DNA of 64,000 nt from Hofstenia miamia (GCA_900660155.1 CABFPE010000692.1:266670-330669); one strand, 5' to 3'; positions 48,641 to 61,413 are shown, counted from the stretch's first letter. The notes: a model not told the origin generated them from the letters alone. Translations and numbers: made by a program.

Positions 48641-49160
48641 AGGAGGTTTGGGAGAAACTGACTTAGGGGTAGAAGTACCCACTAGTTGCTGCAAGTCCGA
48701 ATTCACGCGCCTTCTTTTCATATCAGATTCACTGTTGTAGCTATTTAAGTGATTTTGAGAATAAGAAACTGAAAAGAATTTTTTTTGAGGTTGAGTAATA
48801 ATCATGGAAGAGGATATTGACTGACTGAAACTTTTCAAACTAAAAACTATATCAGTTCTTAATAATGCCAGGTCTTGTTGTAAAGTCGAGATAGCTGAGA
48901 GATTTTCTTCTAAGAGCCTAAACGTTTATCAACGTTAGAATTTGGGGCGGTAAAAGAGGACAGATTTACTGAAGAGTCAAAATCATGAGTTTCACATTCA
49001 GAACAACCAAAAATGTGTACGACAGTTAGACATTCTAAGCAAGGGTAAATATACCAATGCAATTAGTATTTGCATTACAGTTACACAACCAGCATTTAAT
49101 ATTAGCATTTTGATCAATCTTTTCGCAAACAACGCAAACACAACCAGTCGATATCGCTGC
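48640..49160 (-). mobile_element. LINE ORF1, 5' portion with PHD-type zinc finger
   Basis: Minus strand. CVCVVCEKIDQNANIKCWLC begins a Cys-rich PHD-like finger, continued after a stop by CLECL and CSECETHDFDSSV. Next comes a coiled-coil-like stretch (ENLSAISTLQQDLALLRTDI) and a basic, Pro-rich end (STPKSVSPKPPRRVILSAHG). PHD finger plus coiled coil is the ORF1 plan of CR1-type LINEs. It ends where the inverted-repeat transposon begins and resumes on its other side with WHLFLGRLDPSTT. Confidence 0.75.
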
Positions 49161-49625
49161 AACAAAAATACATAAAATAAACAATTTAAGTGTTAAATTA
49201 CATATTCAAATGGCAATACCTATTAAGAACATCAGATAAAATAATTGATACCTTGTGTCACTTGAAAAAAATTTCAAGAAAGTGAAATAAATGTTCTGAT
49301 GATGTGAAATAAATCGCCTTTTCACTATATACTCTCAAATGGTATCAAAATTTTTCAAAAAATATTTAATTACAGAAAGCTCGAGTCCAACTTTGGCAAA
49401 TATTTATAAATCCATTTTCGAGAAATTTCATAATAAAATCTTCAAATTTACATATAATAAAAGAAATCCAGATACTTAGGTAAGTGATTATTGAAAAGAG
49501 GAAATTATGCTTAGCAAATTTAATACAATTTAGAATAGAAAAATTTTAAACTATTTCATTAAACGGAAAATTATGAAATAAAAAATAATCAGGGAACCCA
49601 CAAATTCAAAAGTAAAAAATAAATA

Positions 49626-49629
<4 letters not shown>

Positions 49630-49661
<32 letters not shown>
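49630..49661. repeat. (AT)16 microsatellite
   Basis: Uninterrupted AT repeat downstream of the coiled-coil gene's last exon. Confidence 0.95.
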
Positions 49662-49664
<3 letters not shown>

Positions 49665-49721
49665 TAATTCTTTTATTTAAAAATTAAGCTATACATAAAA
49701 AATTAGTCGTTCAAACAATTA

Positions 49722-52700
49722 TCAAAGACAAAGTGATGACTTCATAGCATTATTCTTAAGGGTGCAATTTTCTTTAGCCAAATCAGCATTCTTGCGTTGA
49801 GTAAGGGCAACACGTAAAGTTTCTTTAATAAGGTTTGATTTCAACTCTTTGTTTTCTTCCCTAAACTCCACATTCACTAGAAATATATTTAGTAAAATAC
49901 TACTAATGACCATTCAATTCAAGTTAATGGGATAAAAGTGAATAGAGGGATCGCCAAATTAAAAGATATAACAAATAGAGCTCTATACAAGTATTGAAAG
50001 ATAAAAATGTTTAGAAAAAGTTTAAGTGAATAGAAATATACTTTTTAATACATTGCATTGAAGCCGAATAAACACTTTCTCAGAAACACACTATAATTAC
50101 AAGTACAATGCCATTAAAAATTTTGTGACGAAAATGGTTGATTTGAATTTAAAGAAATTGCAGATACTTTCCCCGTTACTTATAGACGATGATTAATAAT
50201 GAAATTCCCGCGTTTTGATACAAATCACGTGAAATAAATTGGAAAATCCATAATTGCACTGTTGTAATAAACTTACTTCAATTGCTTAATGAGCAGCTCA
50301 ATGAACTCCGAAAAATGTGGCATTGAATCGCAATCATAGCACTTTTTATTGCACTCTATATAATGGTAATCCTCTTGGACAACCTAAAATGAATAAGTTA
50401 TGTCACCATATATATATATATATGCCAAAAGTTTGGGAAAAATAACCAGTCTAAAGCGTGTTTTACGCTATTTCCTGGAAACTTCATAAAATTCCTGGAA
50501 TTCCCAATTTTTTCTTAGAATTTACAACAGATTTATTTAGCCAATCAAATTAACACAACTTTAGATTTACACACAATACATTTTCATTGAAAAGCACTAT
50601 CATTATAGTTTAAAATATGGTCCGTGGTAGTGAAATTTCACTAAAAAAGCGTAGTTAAATTCATATCTTGTACGAGGAGGGGTACAATTATCGCGCTATA
50701 GCTGTTAAAATGGGCGTGTCAGTATCTTCGGTATGCAGAAGTGTTACTTGCTATCAGCAACTGCAAAATTTTTCCTCTCGCAAGTGGTATGGAAGACCAA
50801 AAGTGACAAACCCTCAAACTGATCATCTCATTCACCGTGACGTCGTCAATCAACCATTCTCTTCATCTTCTGAAGTCAAAGCAAATCTAGGTGCGGTAGT
50901 GCAGAATGTCTCAATAAGCATCATTAGGTGTCGTGCAAAACGGCAGCCAAACCCCGACTGTCTTCAAAGAACATTCGAGACCGGTTGCGCTTCTCCAGGC
51001 CATACCAACACTACACCCCTGAGATGAGGCATCAAGTAATATTTAGTGACAAATCCAAGATTTACCAGTTTACATCATACCGGCCACACGTTAGACGACC
51101 AAGAAGTTGGAGAAACTGGACCATAGCTCAGCCACACTTGATAGTGTTCAGGACAATGGGTTACATCCAAGTTGACTTGCGAAGATGCCTTGGATAAACT
51201 TACAAAACTAACTTTCATTAAAAGTATTCTTCTGATAGTTTAAATTTTTTTTCGTTTTTTTAAACATGTGCAGAAAAACGTTTAAACATTTAAAACGTTT
51301 TTTAATAAAAATTGTTTTTTGCAACTCTTTTGACAACAAATCAAAAGTTGAACATAGCGGAGAGGAGCCATTAATGAAAATTTTTTGCTAGCGATAATAT
51401 TATGCCTGTAATCTCATATGCACTACATTAAGGGTTCTCAAATTCTTGATGATCTGGAGCCTGATAAGATAGAACATTATTCGTGGAGCCCTACAATGCA
51501 TGGACAATAGTTGTAATCGTGTTGAGATTTTCAATTTGGTTTCAAAATTATACGATAAAATTGCAAATAATTCATTGTTTTATAAAAAGTTTTGGACAAA
51601 AGTAACCGTATTCAAAATGCCAAAATATAGCAATTCAATAACCTCATCCTGCAGGACACAGAGACAAATTTGTCCCTATACCCCCAATCAACCAAATATG
51701 CATTTTTAATGACAGTAAATGTAAAATAATGAAGATACATTTTTGGAACTATGAGACGAAATACTTTATGGACTGGATCTGGAAAACTTTTAATCCTGAG
51801 GAACTCCATACTGTACATAGTAAAATGTAGAGGTATATTTACTTTGAAGACTACAATATTATTCTTCATTCAACCAACGTGCCCTCTATCCAGGCCACGC
51901 AGCAGCTCAAATTCTAATTGTAAACTTAAAGCATAAATAAATACCTAATTACTTTGTATTCCGCCATGGTTTAGGGGGGGGGGTTGCGATGAAAATGATA
52001 CTTAAATAACATCACTTTAATATTTTATTACACGTATTAAATTGCATTTAACTTTTCTGACAATTTTGGCTAAAAAATTACTATTGTCGCAGTGGTTGTA
52101 CGCTGACAAAAAAGAGAAAGCTGAGGGCAAAGTCAATGAATACATACCATCATACAGTTTCCCTTCCTATATGACAAAACGAGAACGTTGGCTTAAGAAT
52201 TTACAAGCAAACGTTGTACAAATGATATAACGAAACATATGGGAATTTGTAGCAAACATTGGCCAGACAATGCCATTATGAAATCAAGTGGGGGCCGATA
52301 TATGGTACCTCGTGCCAATGCAGTCAATCCATCTTCAATTCAAAAAAAAATTTTAATTTGCAGTGCAAGTATTTTGCGATAAAACTATTGCTGCACTTAA
52401 ATCATCGTCTTCCATTAGTACCAATTGCGATGTTAAAGAAACCTCTTTGATTATTGAACTATTTTGAAGTGCTGGAAACTGGTTAATATAAAATCATCTT
52501 CGACTGACAAAATATTAAATGATGATGAACGTTCATCAATATCAGTTTTAGGTTCTTGGCAGCTTGACTTTTTAGAAGATATTGCAAAATTGGCAAAGTC
52601 TATGACATGTGCGTCACGACGAAATCGTATTCGTTCCTTAATAAAGAAACGGGAAAAGCTTAATATTGGATTTGCTTGCCTTTATGTGATTTAGCGCGTT

Positions 52701-53302
52701 ATTTGTTATCCTTAACTGGTTCGGCATGTCATCAATATGTTATACTTGGTTTGGAAGAAAATTTTTCTTACTTTCGTCAATCTGCTGGTTTTTCTTACCA
52801 TATTTCTCATGAACAAATTTAGCAAGCTGACAACATTAAAAAAGGCCAAATTTTTACTTGAAACTGATTTTAACGAAATTGATTTGTATGCCAAGGGAGG
52901 GCATAGTTGTAAACTTTGTTATTTGCCTCTTAATAAAATCGAGCTTGAATTGTTGGATAAGCTAGATGAATCTGTAATGCAACTGTCAATGGACGAAATA
53001 TCATCAACATTTTAAATTGCGGGATATCTTGGGTACAAACATTCTAATTTTAAGATTGTAAGATTGCACTACCTGACAATCTACAGGAGGACGCCTCATT
53101 TAGGAAAGAACTTCCTTACCCTTCAGAGGCACTAGAAGTGTTTCAAATATGCTTATGCACTTTCTTCCCAATGCAATAAATCTAATTTCTAAAGGATAAG
53201 ATTATATAATTTTTTGAAAGATTTTAATGTCATAATTCGAATAGCTATTTCAATTCCTGGAAAGGCAATAAAAACACACATATATACATGTATATATATA
53301 TA

Positions 53303-53340
<38 letters not shown>

Positions 53341-55072
53341 GTAATGCGAGAATCGGAACAATATTTTGTTAGTAGTGCTAAAAAAATTACGAAGCTTAAA
53401 TAGATGATGGGTAGATTTTCTAATTTCTTAACTTACATTAGCTTCTGTAAATCAACATATTTTGAAATACGTATAAAAAAATAAATTGGGAATTTGAATA
53501 CGATTTGGTAGTTTTAACGAAATTAAACCCTGTAATGTTATTTTAACACTCAAAATTTGTTAAAATATTTCACCGCTTTCAACCTGATTTGAACATTGAA
53601 TATCAACCCCGCCCATTTTACAACGCAAATTGTTAAATTAAGGAAATATGCAAATCGCAATCCTATTATTTAGAAATAATGTAAACAATTTTAATGGTTT
53701 TATATAATAAAAATTGAAATTATGATTTCGAACATTAATACAATTCCTCGAAATCTTTAAAAGCGTTCTATGCTAACTACACATTCAAAATATACCTGAC
53801 CATACTACATTGTGCACGTAAGGAAATCAATGTAGGAAATGTTTGAAAAATACAAATGCGAAAACTTATGAAAAATGAGGACACCTTTAAACGCCTGATG
53901 GAAAGAAGTCGAAAAAAATTAAGTTAATAACTTGGCGTTTCATTAGGTAGAGAGAATATCTATATACCAAAATGTTTTCCAATTGGTCTGGCTTACAAAG
54001 AAATGGGTTGTAAATGAAGCCAAAATGTAAATTCTTGCATTCTCTTTTGAACGTCATATTTTTCTGATAGACAACCTATTTAATTAGTTAAAACTGTTAT
54101 TTTACATGGAAACATAAATTCGATTCTCAATTTAAATATACTGTACACCATTGAAACAATTTGCAAATTTTAATAAAGCCATTTTTGCTTTATGCATTTA
54201 TTTTTAATATGTCAAGTATGAACAAATAGACAATGTTTATACATACCTTACTTTCCAATTTTAATGTAAGATTTTCTAAAGACTCTGTAGTTTCACATAA
54301 CCGCTTATCCAAAAATGTTATCAACTCATGATTATGCTTGTTTAAACAATTGCTCGTCAATCGTTCCAAAGAAGCCTAAAACATATTTATAACCAACTCC
54401 AAATAAACATAAAAACAAGGCTTTCATAAAAACAAGAAAAACACTTTCAGGAAAGTTTTGGTACGTTAAATAATTTTTTTAGTTTAAATCACATAAATTA
54501 ACTCACTATGTTCGAAAATTGCCTGTAAATTTTTTCCTCATATGTGGTCGACACAACTATATAAATATTTTGTGTGCAAAAGAATAACATAATAAACAAG
54601 CGAAATTATATCAGTCGTAAGTGCATTGATTTTTTATGCGGAATAAATAAGATTTATAAACTAAATGAATCAAAGAATTTCAACCCATTGCGTTGAACTT
54701 TGCAATTGAAAGAAAAACTAGTAGCATAATCTCACGTTTTACAGTAACTTTATATATACCGGTACTTTAGATATGAAATTGTAATAAGACAAAACTAAAT
54801 TTATAAATGACTTTGATAAAGTCTTTTGCCTTCCATGAAATAATAAGAGAAAGTTGTCAATATCCAGAAACAAATACCTTATGAAATGAAATTTGTGATT
54901 TCAACGAATTGATTTGGTTTCTGCTATTGTGTAGTTCCAGCTGCGATTTCATTAGTTGCGCTTCAGTTGTGATTCTACTATCTTCAACCTCCGACAAAAC
55001 AGATTTTCCACTATTATGGTGAAAGTCAATGTTTTCTTTTTTATTATTGCTAGTAAGACTTGTACGCAATTC
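49722..55072 (-). CDS. coiled-coil protein gene, last four exons, unrecognised
   Basis: Minus strand exons 55072-54878, 54375-54247, 50383-50277 and 49860-49722 have consensus sites (donors GTATTT, GTATGT, GTAAGT; acceptors ending TTTAG) and compatible phases (0, 0, 2), giving 189 residues before the stop. The protein is Lys/Glu/Leu-rich with heptad-like stretches (LMKSQLELHNSRNQINSLKS; TESLENLTLKLESK; EENKELKSNLIKETLRVALT). Exon 3 has CNKKCYDCD, a possible small metal site. An AATAAA on the minus strand follows near 49673. More 5' exons are expected beyond 55072. The 3.9-kb third intron holds a Tc1 relic, a THAP relic and TA repeats. The family may be a centrosomal or kinesin-related coiled coil, but I cannot name it. 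Confidence 0.75.
50617..51350 (+). pseudogene. Tc1-like transposase, truncated
   Basis: Begins MVRGSEISLKKRS at 50617 (then a stop), followed by YEEGYNYRAIAVKMGVSVSS (helix-turn-helix), a second DNA-binding part and, in another frame, HQVIFSDKSKIYQFTSYRP, the first catalytic Asp region of Tc1. The rest of the DDE domain is gone. CCAAAAGTTTGGGAAAAA near 50424 and, inverted, GTCAAAAGAGTTGCAAAAAA near 51335 may be the remains of terminal repeats. It lies in an intron of the coiled-coil gene. Confidence 0.78.
52030..53020 (+). pseudogene. THAP-domain transposon-type gene, decayed
   Basis: 52080-52330 spells a THAP domain over broken frames: YSFPSYMTKRERWLKNL, then GICSKHWPDNAIMKSSGG and MVPRANAVNPSSI. 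The text CxKHWPDNAI...K.SG is shared with the THAP gene at 62483, so both belong to one family. Downstream pieces (LDFLEDIAKLAKSMTCASRR; DLARYLLSLTGSACHQYVIL; LYAKGGHSCKLCYLPLN) look like the rest of the same protein, which I do not recognise. It lies in an intron of the minus-strand coiled-coil gene, on the opposite strand. Confidence 0.6.
53276..53341. repeat. (TA)n/(CATA)n compound microsatellite
   Basis: TA repeats interspersed with ACATAC steps over about 65 bases. Confidence 0.9.
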
Positions 55073-56759
55073 CTAAATAAAATGCGCACTTTACAAATTG
55101 TTGTAAATGTTTCAACAAGAAAACTCCGATACATAAAACAAACATTTTCAATAAAGTACTGGTACAGGCTTGTCAAAAGTTTTGAACAATTTCCACGGAA
55201 AGATTTTCATTGTGAAATTTACGTGGTGTTCGGACCCTAGGCGAGCGAGCGCCATGTAGGGGGTTCTACCCTGACAATTTCGAAATATTAGGCTAACTTC
55301 GAGATTACCTGACCATTTTTTAATGATAAAATTCTTCTTAAATTTTTATTATATTATTTAAAATTTCAAAAAACAGCGGAAGATTGACAGGCCTGTAGTA
55401 AATGCATCATGTAATTGAAAAATAAATCAAATATACTGGAAAATATGCTTTGAATAAACATGAACAATGATTTGTTTGAATTTTGAGGACATATTGAATT
55501 ACCAAGTCAATAAGTGCAGAAAACAATTTTTGAAATGAAAACAAAGTTGGAAAAGTTGATTTTAGCAACACTTGTCACATCCATGACAACTATAGCTGAC
55601 TTAAACTTCCAAAAAATATTCGTTGTTAGCATTAGAAATGATGGTAAAATTAGCAAATTTTATTTTTGATAAGTATTGCAGTTTTACAAAATTTGGCATA
55701 CATTCAAATATGTGAAAATTCACTTTTCAAAATAATGTCAAACTTACAACTTTGTTAATTTTTGAAATATATACGCCAGCTCTAAATATATCTACCAGCT
55801 CTAACTAATTCACATTGCACTGCCCAAGTAGCAATTTATCTTCTGCCGATTTTGATCCACATTCGGAATTTTCGGCCGCTTCGGACATCTAGCGAGACCG
55901 ATAATAGGTAGCCAATCAAAAACCCGTAATTATTGCTACGACCCTGATGATGGCCAGCTGTATGTTAGAGAAAAATATTTATTGTCCAAACATGATAATC
56001 TTATCAAAACTAAGATGATATACGGTATTGAAAATCTGTTTAATTTTCTTTGCCGTAATACAATGGTAGTCGTTTTAGCGATCTATTCAAATGACAACAA
56101 AGAAAATTGGCAACTATACGAGATTAGAATTCTCAGCTTTCCTGTTAAAAAATTTTTTTTTAAATTCTTAATTAGATACTTCATCGTTCATCAATATTTT
56201 ATTATTTAATTGTGGTAGAAACTTTTTGTTAACTCATTTTAATATTTATTGTAAGCGGCCAGGAAGAAGTGCACGGGTGCAGAAGTTTCATCTTCATTGC
56301 TAATCGATGAGCTTTGTCGAAAGCGGAAACCTGCTTCATATTGCGAAAATTATGAAATACGAAAAAAGTGAAAGAAACCATGCGATGATTTTCCGTGTAC
56401 TTCAAACTCCGAAAATTCTTTTGAGTGATAAATTAAATTTTTTTTTCAAAATATCCAATTTAGCTATCTATTCTGGTATTGCCGCAATCTTCATCCAAAG
56501 CCCTCTCGCAGAATGTTCGCCAAACACAAGACAATGTTTCTGTAAGAGATTTGGAATAACTTGTTTGTTTTTAAACTGTTGCATGGCAAAAAGCAAACTA
56601 TTTATGACGTTAATAAAGGTATAGATGATGTTTTTATATTTTATTATTACTATTTACCTCAGCATCTCAATTGAATTTGTTTATCTATACTTTCATTTGT
56701 TATTGAGACAGCGTTTACAGATGACTGATTTCAATTGAAAAAAATTTAAATAATGCCAG
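55073..56759. other. no secure exon
   Basis: Should contain intron and possibly earlier exons of the minus-strand coiled-coil gene. The plus-strand frame at 56307-56624 and its overlapping frame (RKKCTGAEVSSSLLIDELCR) are coding-like but unrecognised, possibly an upstream part of the Harbinger relic. Confidence 0.3.
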
Positions 56760-57165
56760 AATCGTGCGATTTGAACGCCTCTTTGCAGTTTATTATGGCG
56801 TATTTACAAAGAAAAGTCGCGAAAAATTTAGGCGAGGCAGTGGACACTTCGACGATCAAGATATGGTGCCATATAATTGATTGAAGAACTGAAAATAGAA
56901 GACCCATCTGGCTTCAAAAACTTTTTGCAAATTAATGCGGAAGAGTTTGAGGACCCTTTTCAACGGTGGGGCTTATAACACATAAATCATCTCAATTCGG
57001 CCTTACCAACGGCTTGCAGTAACATGCAAAACTGCGGTATTTTGTAACAGGAGACACATTTACTTCTTTACAGTAATTTTTTCGAATACTAAAAAGCAAA
57101 ATACCACTTATAATTCCTGAAGTAGCCAAGGCATTTTTGATACATTAAATATACAATATTTAAAG
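56760..57165 (+). pseudogene. PIF/Harbinger transposase N-terminal remnant
   Basis: About 56876-56975 reads LIEELKIEDPSGFKNFLQIN and EEFEDPF, matching the Harbinger 'LI.EL..ED...F.NFLRM....F' motif. After frameshifts comes RYFVTGDTFTSLQ, then FRILKSKIPLIIPEVAKAFL, matching 'LRYLATGDS..SL...FRIS...I..IIPEV..AI'. The catalytic domain is absent and stops are frequent. Confidence 0.7.
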
Positions 57166-57689
57166 GTAAGCTTTTTATTTTTAAAACCACAGGAAGCAGC
57201 AAAACAATAGCAAAGTATTTATTCATAATATATTTTTCTTTTACTTTCTCAAGTAATTGAGTAGTTATCCGTTCCTGTTACAAGCCTGGTCTCAAATGAA
57301 TATAATTGATACAATGTTTACACTAGCGTAATGACTATCAATGAAATGTAATACTTCGCAATCGAGCGCTCAATTAACATTATAAAGTGGTGATTTCATA
57401 ATTGCGGTTAATTTGTCATTGTTGCATGCATCCAAATGTTTCTGCTACTTTCAAATTAATTTAAAATATTTATAGGTCATTTACCTGTTAGTAAATTTAT
57501 CTAAAATGCATAAGTATGTTTAAATATGCATATGCAATTGAAAAGGTATTATTTTCAATTCTGAAAAGCGGATAAAATATTAAAAATATATGATTAATAA
57601 TTTTTTATTAATTTAATCCGTCGAAATTACTGCTATTCTGTTTCCATAATAATTAAATAACTGCAGTAAAAACATGTATGTCTCATGAT
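57166..57689. other. no recognised gene
   Basis: AT-rich spacer between the Harbinger relic and the motif-rich block. Confidence 0.35.
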
Positions 57690-58033
57690 TTAGTGTTTAC
57701 ACGTTGACAGCGTGACAGAAGACACACAATAAAATCAAAAAATTTTTGATCTACATCTGTTTTATAATTGCCCTACTTGAGAGTTTGTATATGTAATGTT
57801 TTGAGTGTTTACACGCTACATATGTCTTGAAATAATTGGAGACAGATCTGTCTTATGTTACGTGTAAACAAGTTATTATATTCATTCGATTAATCAGTTG
57901 TAAACACTATCAATAACAAATAAAAGTGTGATAAACAAGTTCAACTGAGCCGCTGTAAACAGCGTATCAAAAACAATACATTCTTCTCAATTGAGAAGTG
58001 TTATAATTCCTTGATAAGCTGTAAACACACCTT
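57690..58033. repeat. 340-bp block with six GTGTTTACA-type motifs, inverted across the block
   Basis: GTGTTTACAC at 57693 and 57805 faces reverse-oriented copies GTGTAAACA (57862), TTGTAAACACT (57898), CTGTAAACAG (57953) and CTGTAAACACACC (58018). The change of direction in the middle suggests a MITE with subterminal repeats. TGTTTAC is also the forkhead-factor core, so a regulatory reading is possible but less likely. Confidence 0.55.
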
Positions 58034-58240
58034 AGCCCCTTCCCTACCAAGGACGTATATATATGTTCTATACTTTGTCACTCAACTGAATAATGATTTA
58101 AAAACGCTTTGAATAAGCTAGTTGGCTATATGTTTAATTTCTATGCAGTTTCTTATCAGCCACTAACGCTTACTTAACTGTCTGTTGTGCGTTCTTTTGT
58201 TACGTCACATCACACCGACACACAGTAAACTGAATTCAGA

Positions 58241-59208
58241 ATGGATGCAACTCCCGAGCAGCCTCAGGGTGGTATTGCTCTAGCACTGCATACCTCAAAA
58301 TCTCAAACTGAAATTGCTAATGATATCGGTGTGTCCCAGCCAACGGTCAGCAGGATAATCAGGCGTCATGCCCTTACTGGCACAATTGCAGTTCAGAGAA
58401 CCGGAAGGTGTGGGCCTAAGAGAAAGACTACAGCACGCGATGAGAAAAAGCTACTCAGAAAAACCCTCAGCAATCCTAGATTGAATCAGTGAGAACTGTC
58501 CGACGGCGACTTCGTGAAAAGGGAAGAATCGCTATTAGGCCCATAAAAAACTGCTTCTCACAAAGGACATGATTGCCAAACGGCTGCAGTGGGCTAAGGT
58601 GTACCAGCACTTCTCCGAATCAGACTGGAAAAACGTCATATTTTCAGATGAGTGTTCTTTTGCAGTTCGGATGACTCGTCCTTAATATGTGCGCAAAGGA
58701 GCAGAAGATCCAACAAGTGCTCACACGGTGCAGAGTGTGAAACACCCGCAGGCAGTAATGATTTTGGGACAAATGTCGTCGAAAGGAATCGGTCACATCC
58801 ACGTTGTTAATGGAATAATGAACTCCAACAAGTATGTGGATGTCCTCAAAGAACAGGATGATCCCTCAGGCAAACGAATGTCTATACATTCCAGCAAGAC
58901 TCCGCCCCATGCGACACCTCGAAGGTGTCGGTGAAATTCATGAACGACTATGGCATACAACTTCTTCAATGGCCGGGGAATTCACCCGACATGAACCCAA
59001 CAAAACGATCTGGGCAATTCTCAAATGGAGGCTACAGCAAGAGTCGTTTACCAGCAAGCAGCAGCTTATCAACAAGCTCTTGGATCTTTGCGTCAGGTAC
59101 ACAAACTTACGAGACAGCACTGACGAGACGTGTAAGAAGCTGGTGGAGAGCATGCCCACACGGGGCCAAAAATTGCTGAAAGCTAAAGGTAAGGACATTC
59201 ACTACTGA
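58241..59208 (+). pseudogene. Tc1-like transposase pseudogene
   Basis: Broken into several frames. 58241-58492 is the paired-like DNA-binding region (KSQTEIANDIGVSQPTVSRI, RTGRCGPKRKTTARDEK). DWKNVIFSDECSFAVRMTRP (58622-58681) holds the first catalytic Asp. The second region follows (KHPQAVMILGQMSSKGIGHI), and then NDYGIQLLQWPGNSPDMNPT (58940-59000) with the third catalytic site. The C-terminal frame includes WAILKWRLQQ. The part with the second catalytic Asp (the 'QQDNAPCHT' area) is damaged near 58850-58925. Terminal repeats were not identified. Confidence 0.85.
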
Positions 59209-59488
59209 TTTGATGTTTGGGGTGTGCCTTTGATACGGACTTCATGATTTTGAGTGGCTTTATTTCACAAAATGTTATGTAGTTTTATTATACGTAATAA
59301 CAAAATACAAGATTTGCTTGTAAATCAATCGCTTATTCAGTTAATATGTTCGCGGGTGTAATTGACATCTTAAACTGCAATGATCAAACATTTCTACTAC
59401 AAGAAACATTGAATTTCTTTGTACTCAGGTCCCCTCCATAATTTAAAAATTGAATACTTTGAAAAGATTAATGACTCCTCAGAGGTAA
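59209..59488. other. 3' flank of the Tc1 pseudogene
   Basis: Expected to hold the right terminus of the Tc1 element; none paired by eye. Confidence 0.3.
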
Positions 59489-61360
59489 TTGAAATCAACA
59501 AACATAAAACTGGTGCCTTTTATACAGTTCGAGTTTTGTTTTGAGAAAGATCAATTAAAATGGTTGTCAAACTTAATGGATAAATACTTGAAAGAATTCA
59601 ATCATAAACCGACATTTTTGTATGCAAACAAATGCAGCAATGGAAAATTTAGTGAACTCCACAATATGGACACTATTTCCGTAATTAAAATGTATTACTA
59701 TAATAGAAATTCAATTAGAAAATGCTGGGAGACTAATTTAAAAAATAAAATTAGTGGTAGTCTAAAAACTGCACACTATGCTCAAACAATACAACCTTAG
59801 CATAAAATGCAATCTAAGACTCAAATACAACCCGAAACTGATGAAGAAATTGATCTAATAATGAAATAGAAAGTAACAGTTCTGAGAATACTGACAAAGA
59901 AAATGAGATTCGACTACGCGCACCTCGAATTTAAATTAGAAATAATAAAGCAAAATTTATTGTCAGGAAAAAATGCAACATTTTCTGATTCTGAGCTGTC
60001 GTCAACCATCAGATTCTAGTAATGACTATATACCCATTATTTTTTGTCTGAAACGGCATAATTATATGAATTAACTTATTGCAACAATAACAAAAAGTTT
60101 TCGCCAAAAAAGATCATTCTCATTGAAATCACTCTCACTCTCAAGAGTGAATTAATGCATAAAAACAAGATGATCTATTACTTTAATCAGGTTATGAGTG
60201 AAGTTGCCGAAAGTATTGGAGATGGAGGATTAATAAAAGTTTTCAGTAAATTTATGCTTAGAGGTTCAAATGTTGAAATAAGTCCTCGTCTCATTGCTAA
60301 AGATGGGATCCATTTATCTAGAAGAGGCTTGGCATTGGTAATTAGAGAAATCAAAACTTTTTTAAATAACTATACTAAGATATTGAAACATCAATCCTCA
60401 TCAAGACAATGCTCTTCAAGAAAAGAACTTAGCAAAGTAAGCATTGGTAAGGACCTTAAAAACCACGTTGATTTTATGGATCATCGAAATTGAAGTGTTG
60501 CAAAACAATCCTAAAGTGAAGTTACAGAAAAGAAGAGTTCTGATGAAGAAATTTTAGCTCTTCTTAAAAAATTAATCTTTCTTATGAAATGATGTCAAAC
60601 GCCATGGATTATTACAGACTCCAAAGTGGAATTCAACGCATCCAGGTTAGAGTCTTTATTCTATTCTTACTAATGTCAAAAATCGGCTGTAACTGTACAA
60701 CTTTATATTAATGTTGTATATACTCATAATGACCTAAAAACTGCTAGTGCAATTAGATTCATATATTTTTCATGTACAATCCAGTTTTGCAAAGCATGCT
60801 TGGGCATTATGCTTCTTATATTCACCCAACTCTTAATTTTAGCAGGGGACATTCATTGGAATCCCGGGCCAACAATTTATGATAATATTGAGCTTTTGCC
60901 AATTACCAAAAATTTCTCTTCAAATTTAAAATTTGCTTACATTAATTCTAGAAGTTTACCGGCACATAAATTACAATTCCAAGAAATTTTTAATGTCTTC
61001 GGATCTAATACAATCTGGGCGATAACTGAAACGTGGCTCAGTACTGAACCTTGTGAAATGTTAACTACAGCAAGTCCAAGTTCTCAATATTTGCAAAGAA
61101 CCGCTTATATCGTGGGGGGAGGGCTGACGTTAATTGTGCCAAAATATCTGTGCCCAACAAGACGTGAGAATTTGGAAATTTGTCATGAAAAATTTGAAAC
61201 CCTATGGGTAGAAATCAACTGCAACCAGGATCACCATGGTTTGGGAAGTATTATTAATGTCACATATTCGCCAAAGAAACATTTCAGTATTGATTTAAGA
61301 AGACAGAGATACTAAATGCCAAGGAGTATAAAAATTATATATATATTAGGGGATTTCAAT
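59489..61360 (+). mobile_element. LINE with SGNH-type ORF1 end and ORF2 endonuclease start
   Basis: 60155-60493 encodes the end of a lipase/esterase (SGNH) domain of the type found in CR1/L2 ORF1: YYFNQVMSEVAESIGDGGLI, then AKDGIHLSRRGLALVIREIK with the catalytic-type Asp-x-x-His. ORF2 starts near 60800 with AGDIHWNPGP, a hallmark of many animal CR1/L2-type LINEs, then YINSRSLPAHKLQF and AITETWLSTEP of the endonuclease, and LGDFNINLL at 61345. It then ends; RT is not present. The stretch at 59489-59800 may be the upstream part of ORF1 (open for 103 codons, no motif). Confidence 0.8.
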
Positions 61361-61413
61361 ATAAATCTGCTAATTGAAAAGGCTTCTCATTGGAAGTATG
61401 TGTGATGACCTTA

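Noticed and set aside
57690..58033. Motif block tested as a CRISPR-like or satellite array
   Set aside because: Motifs are unevenly spaced and change strand; this is animal DNA and the pattern fits a MITE better.
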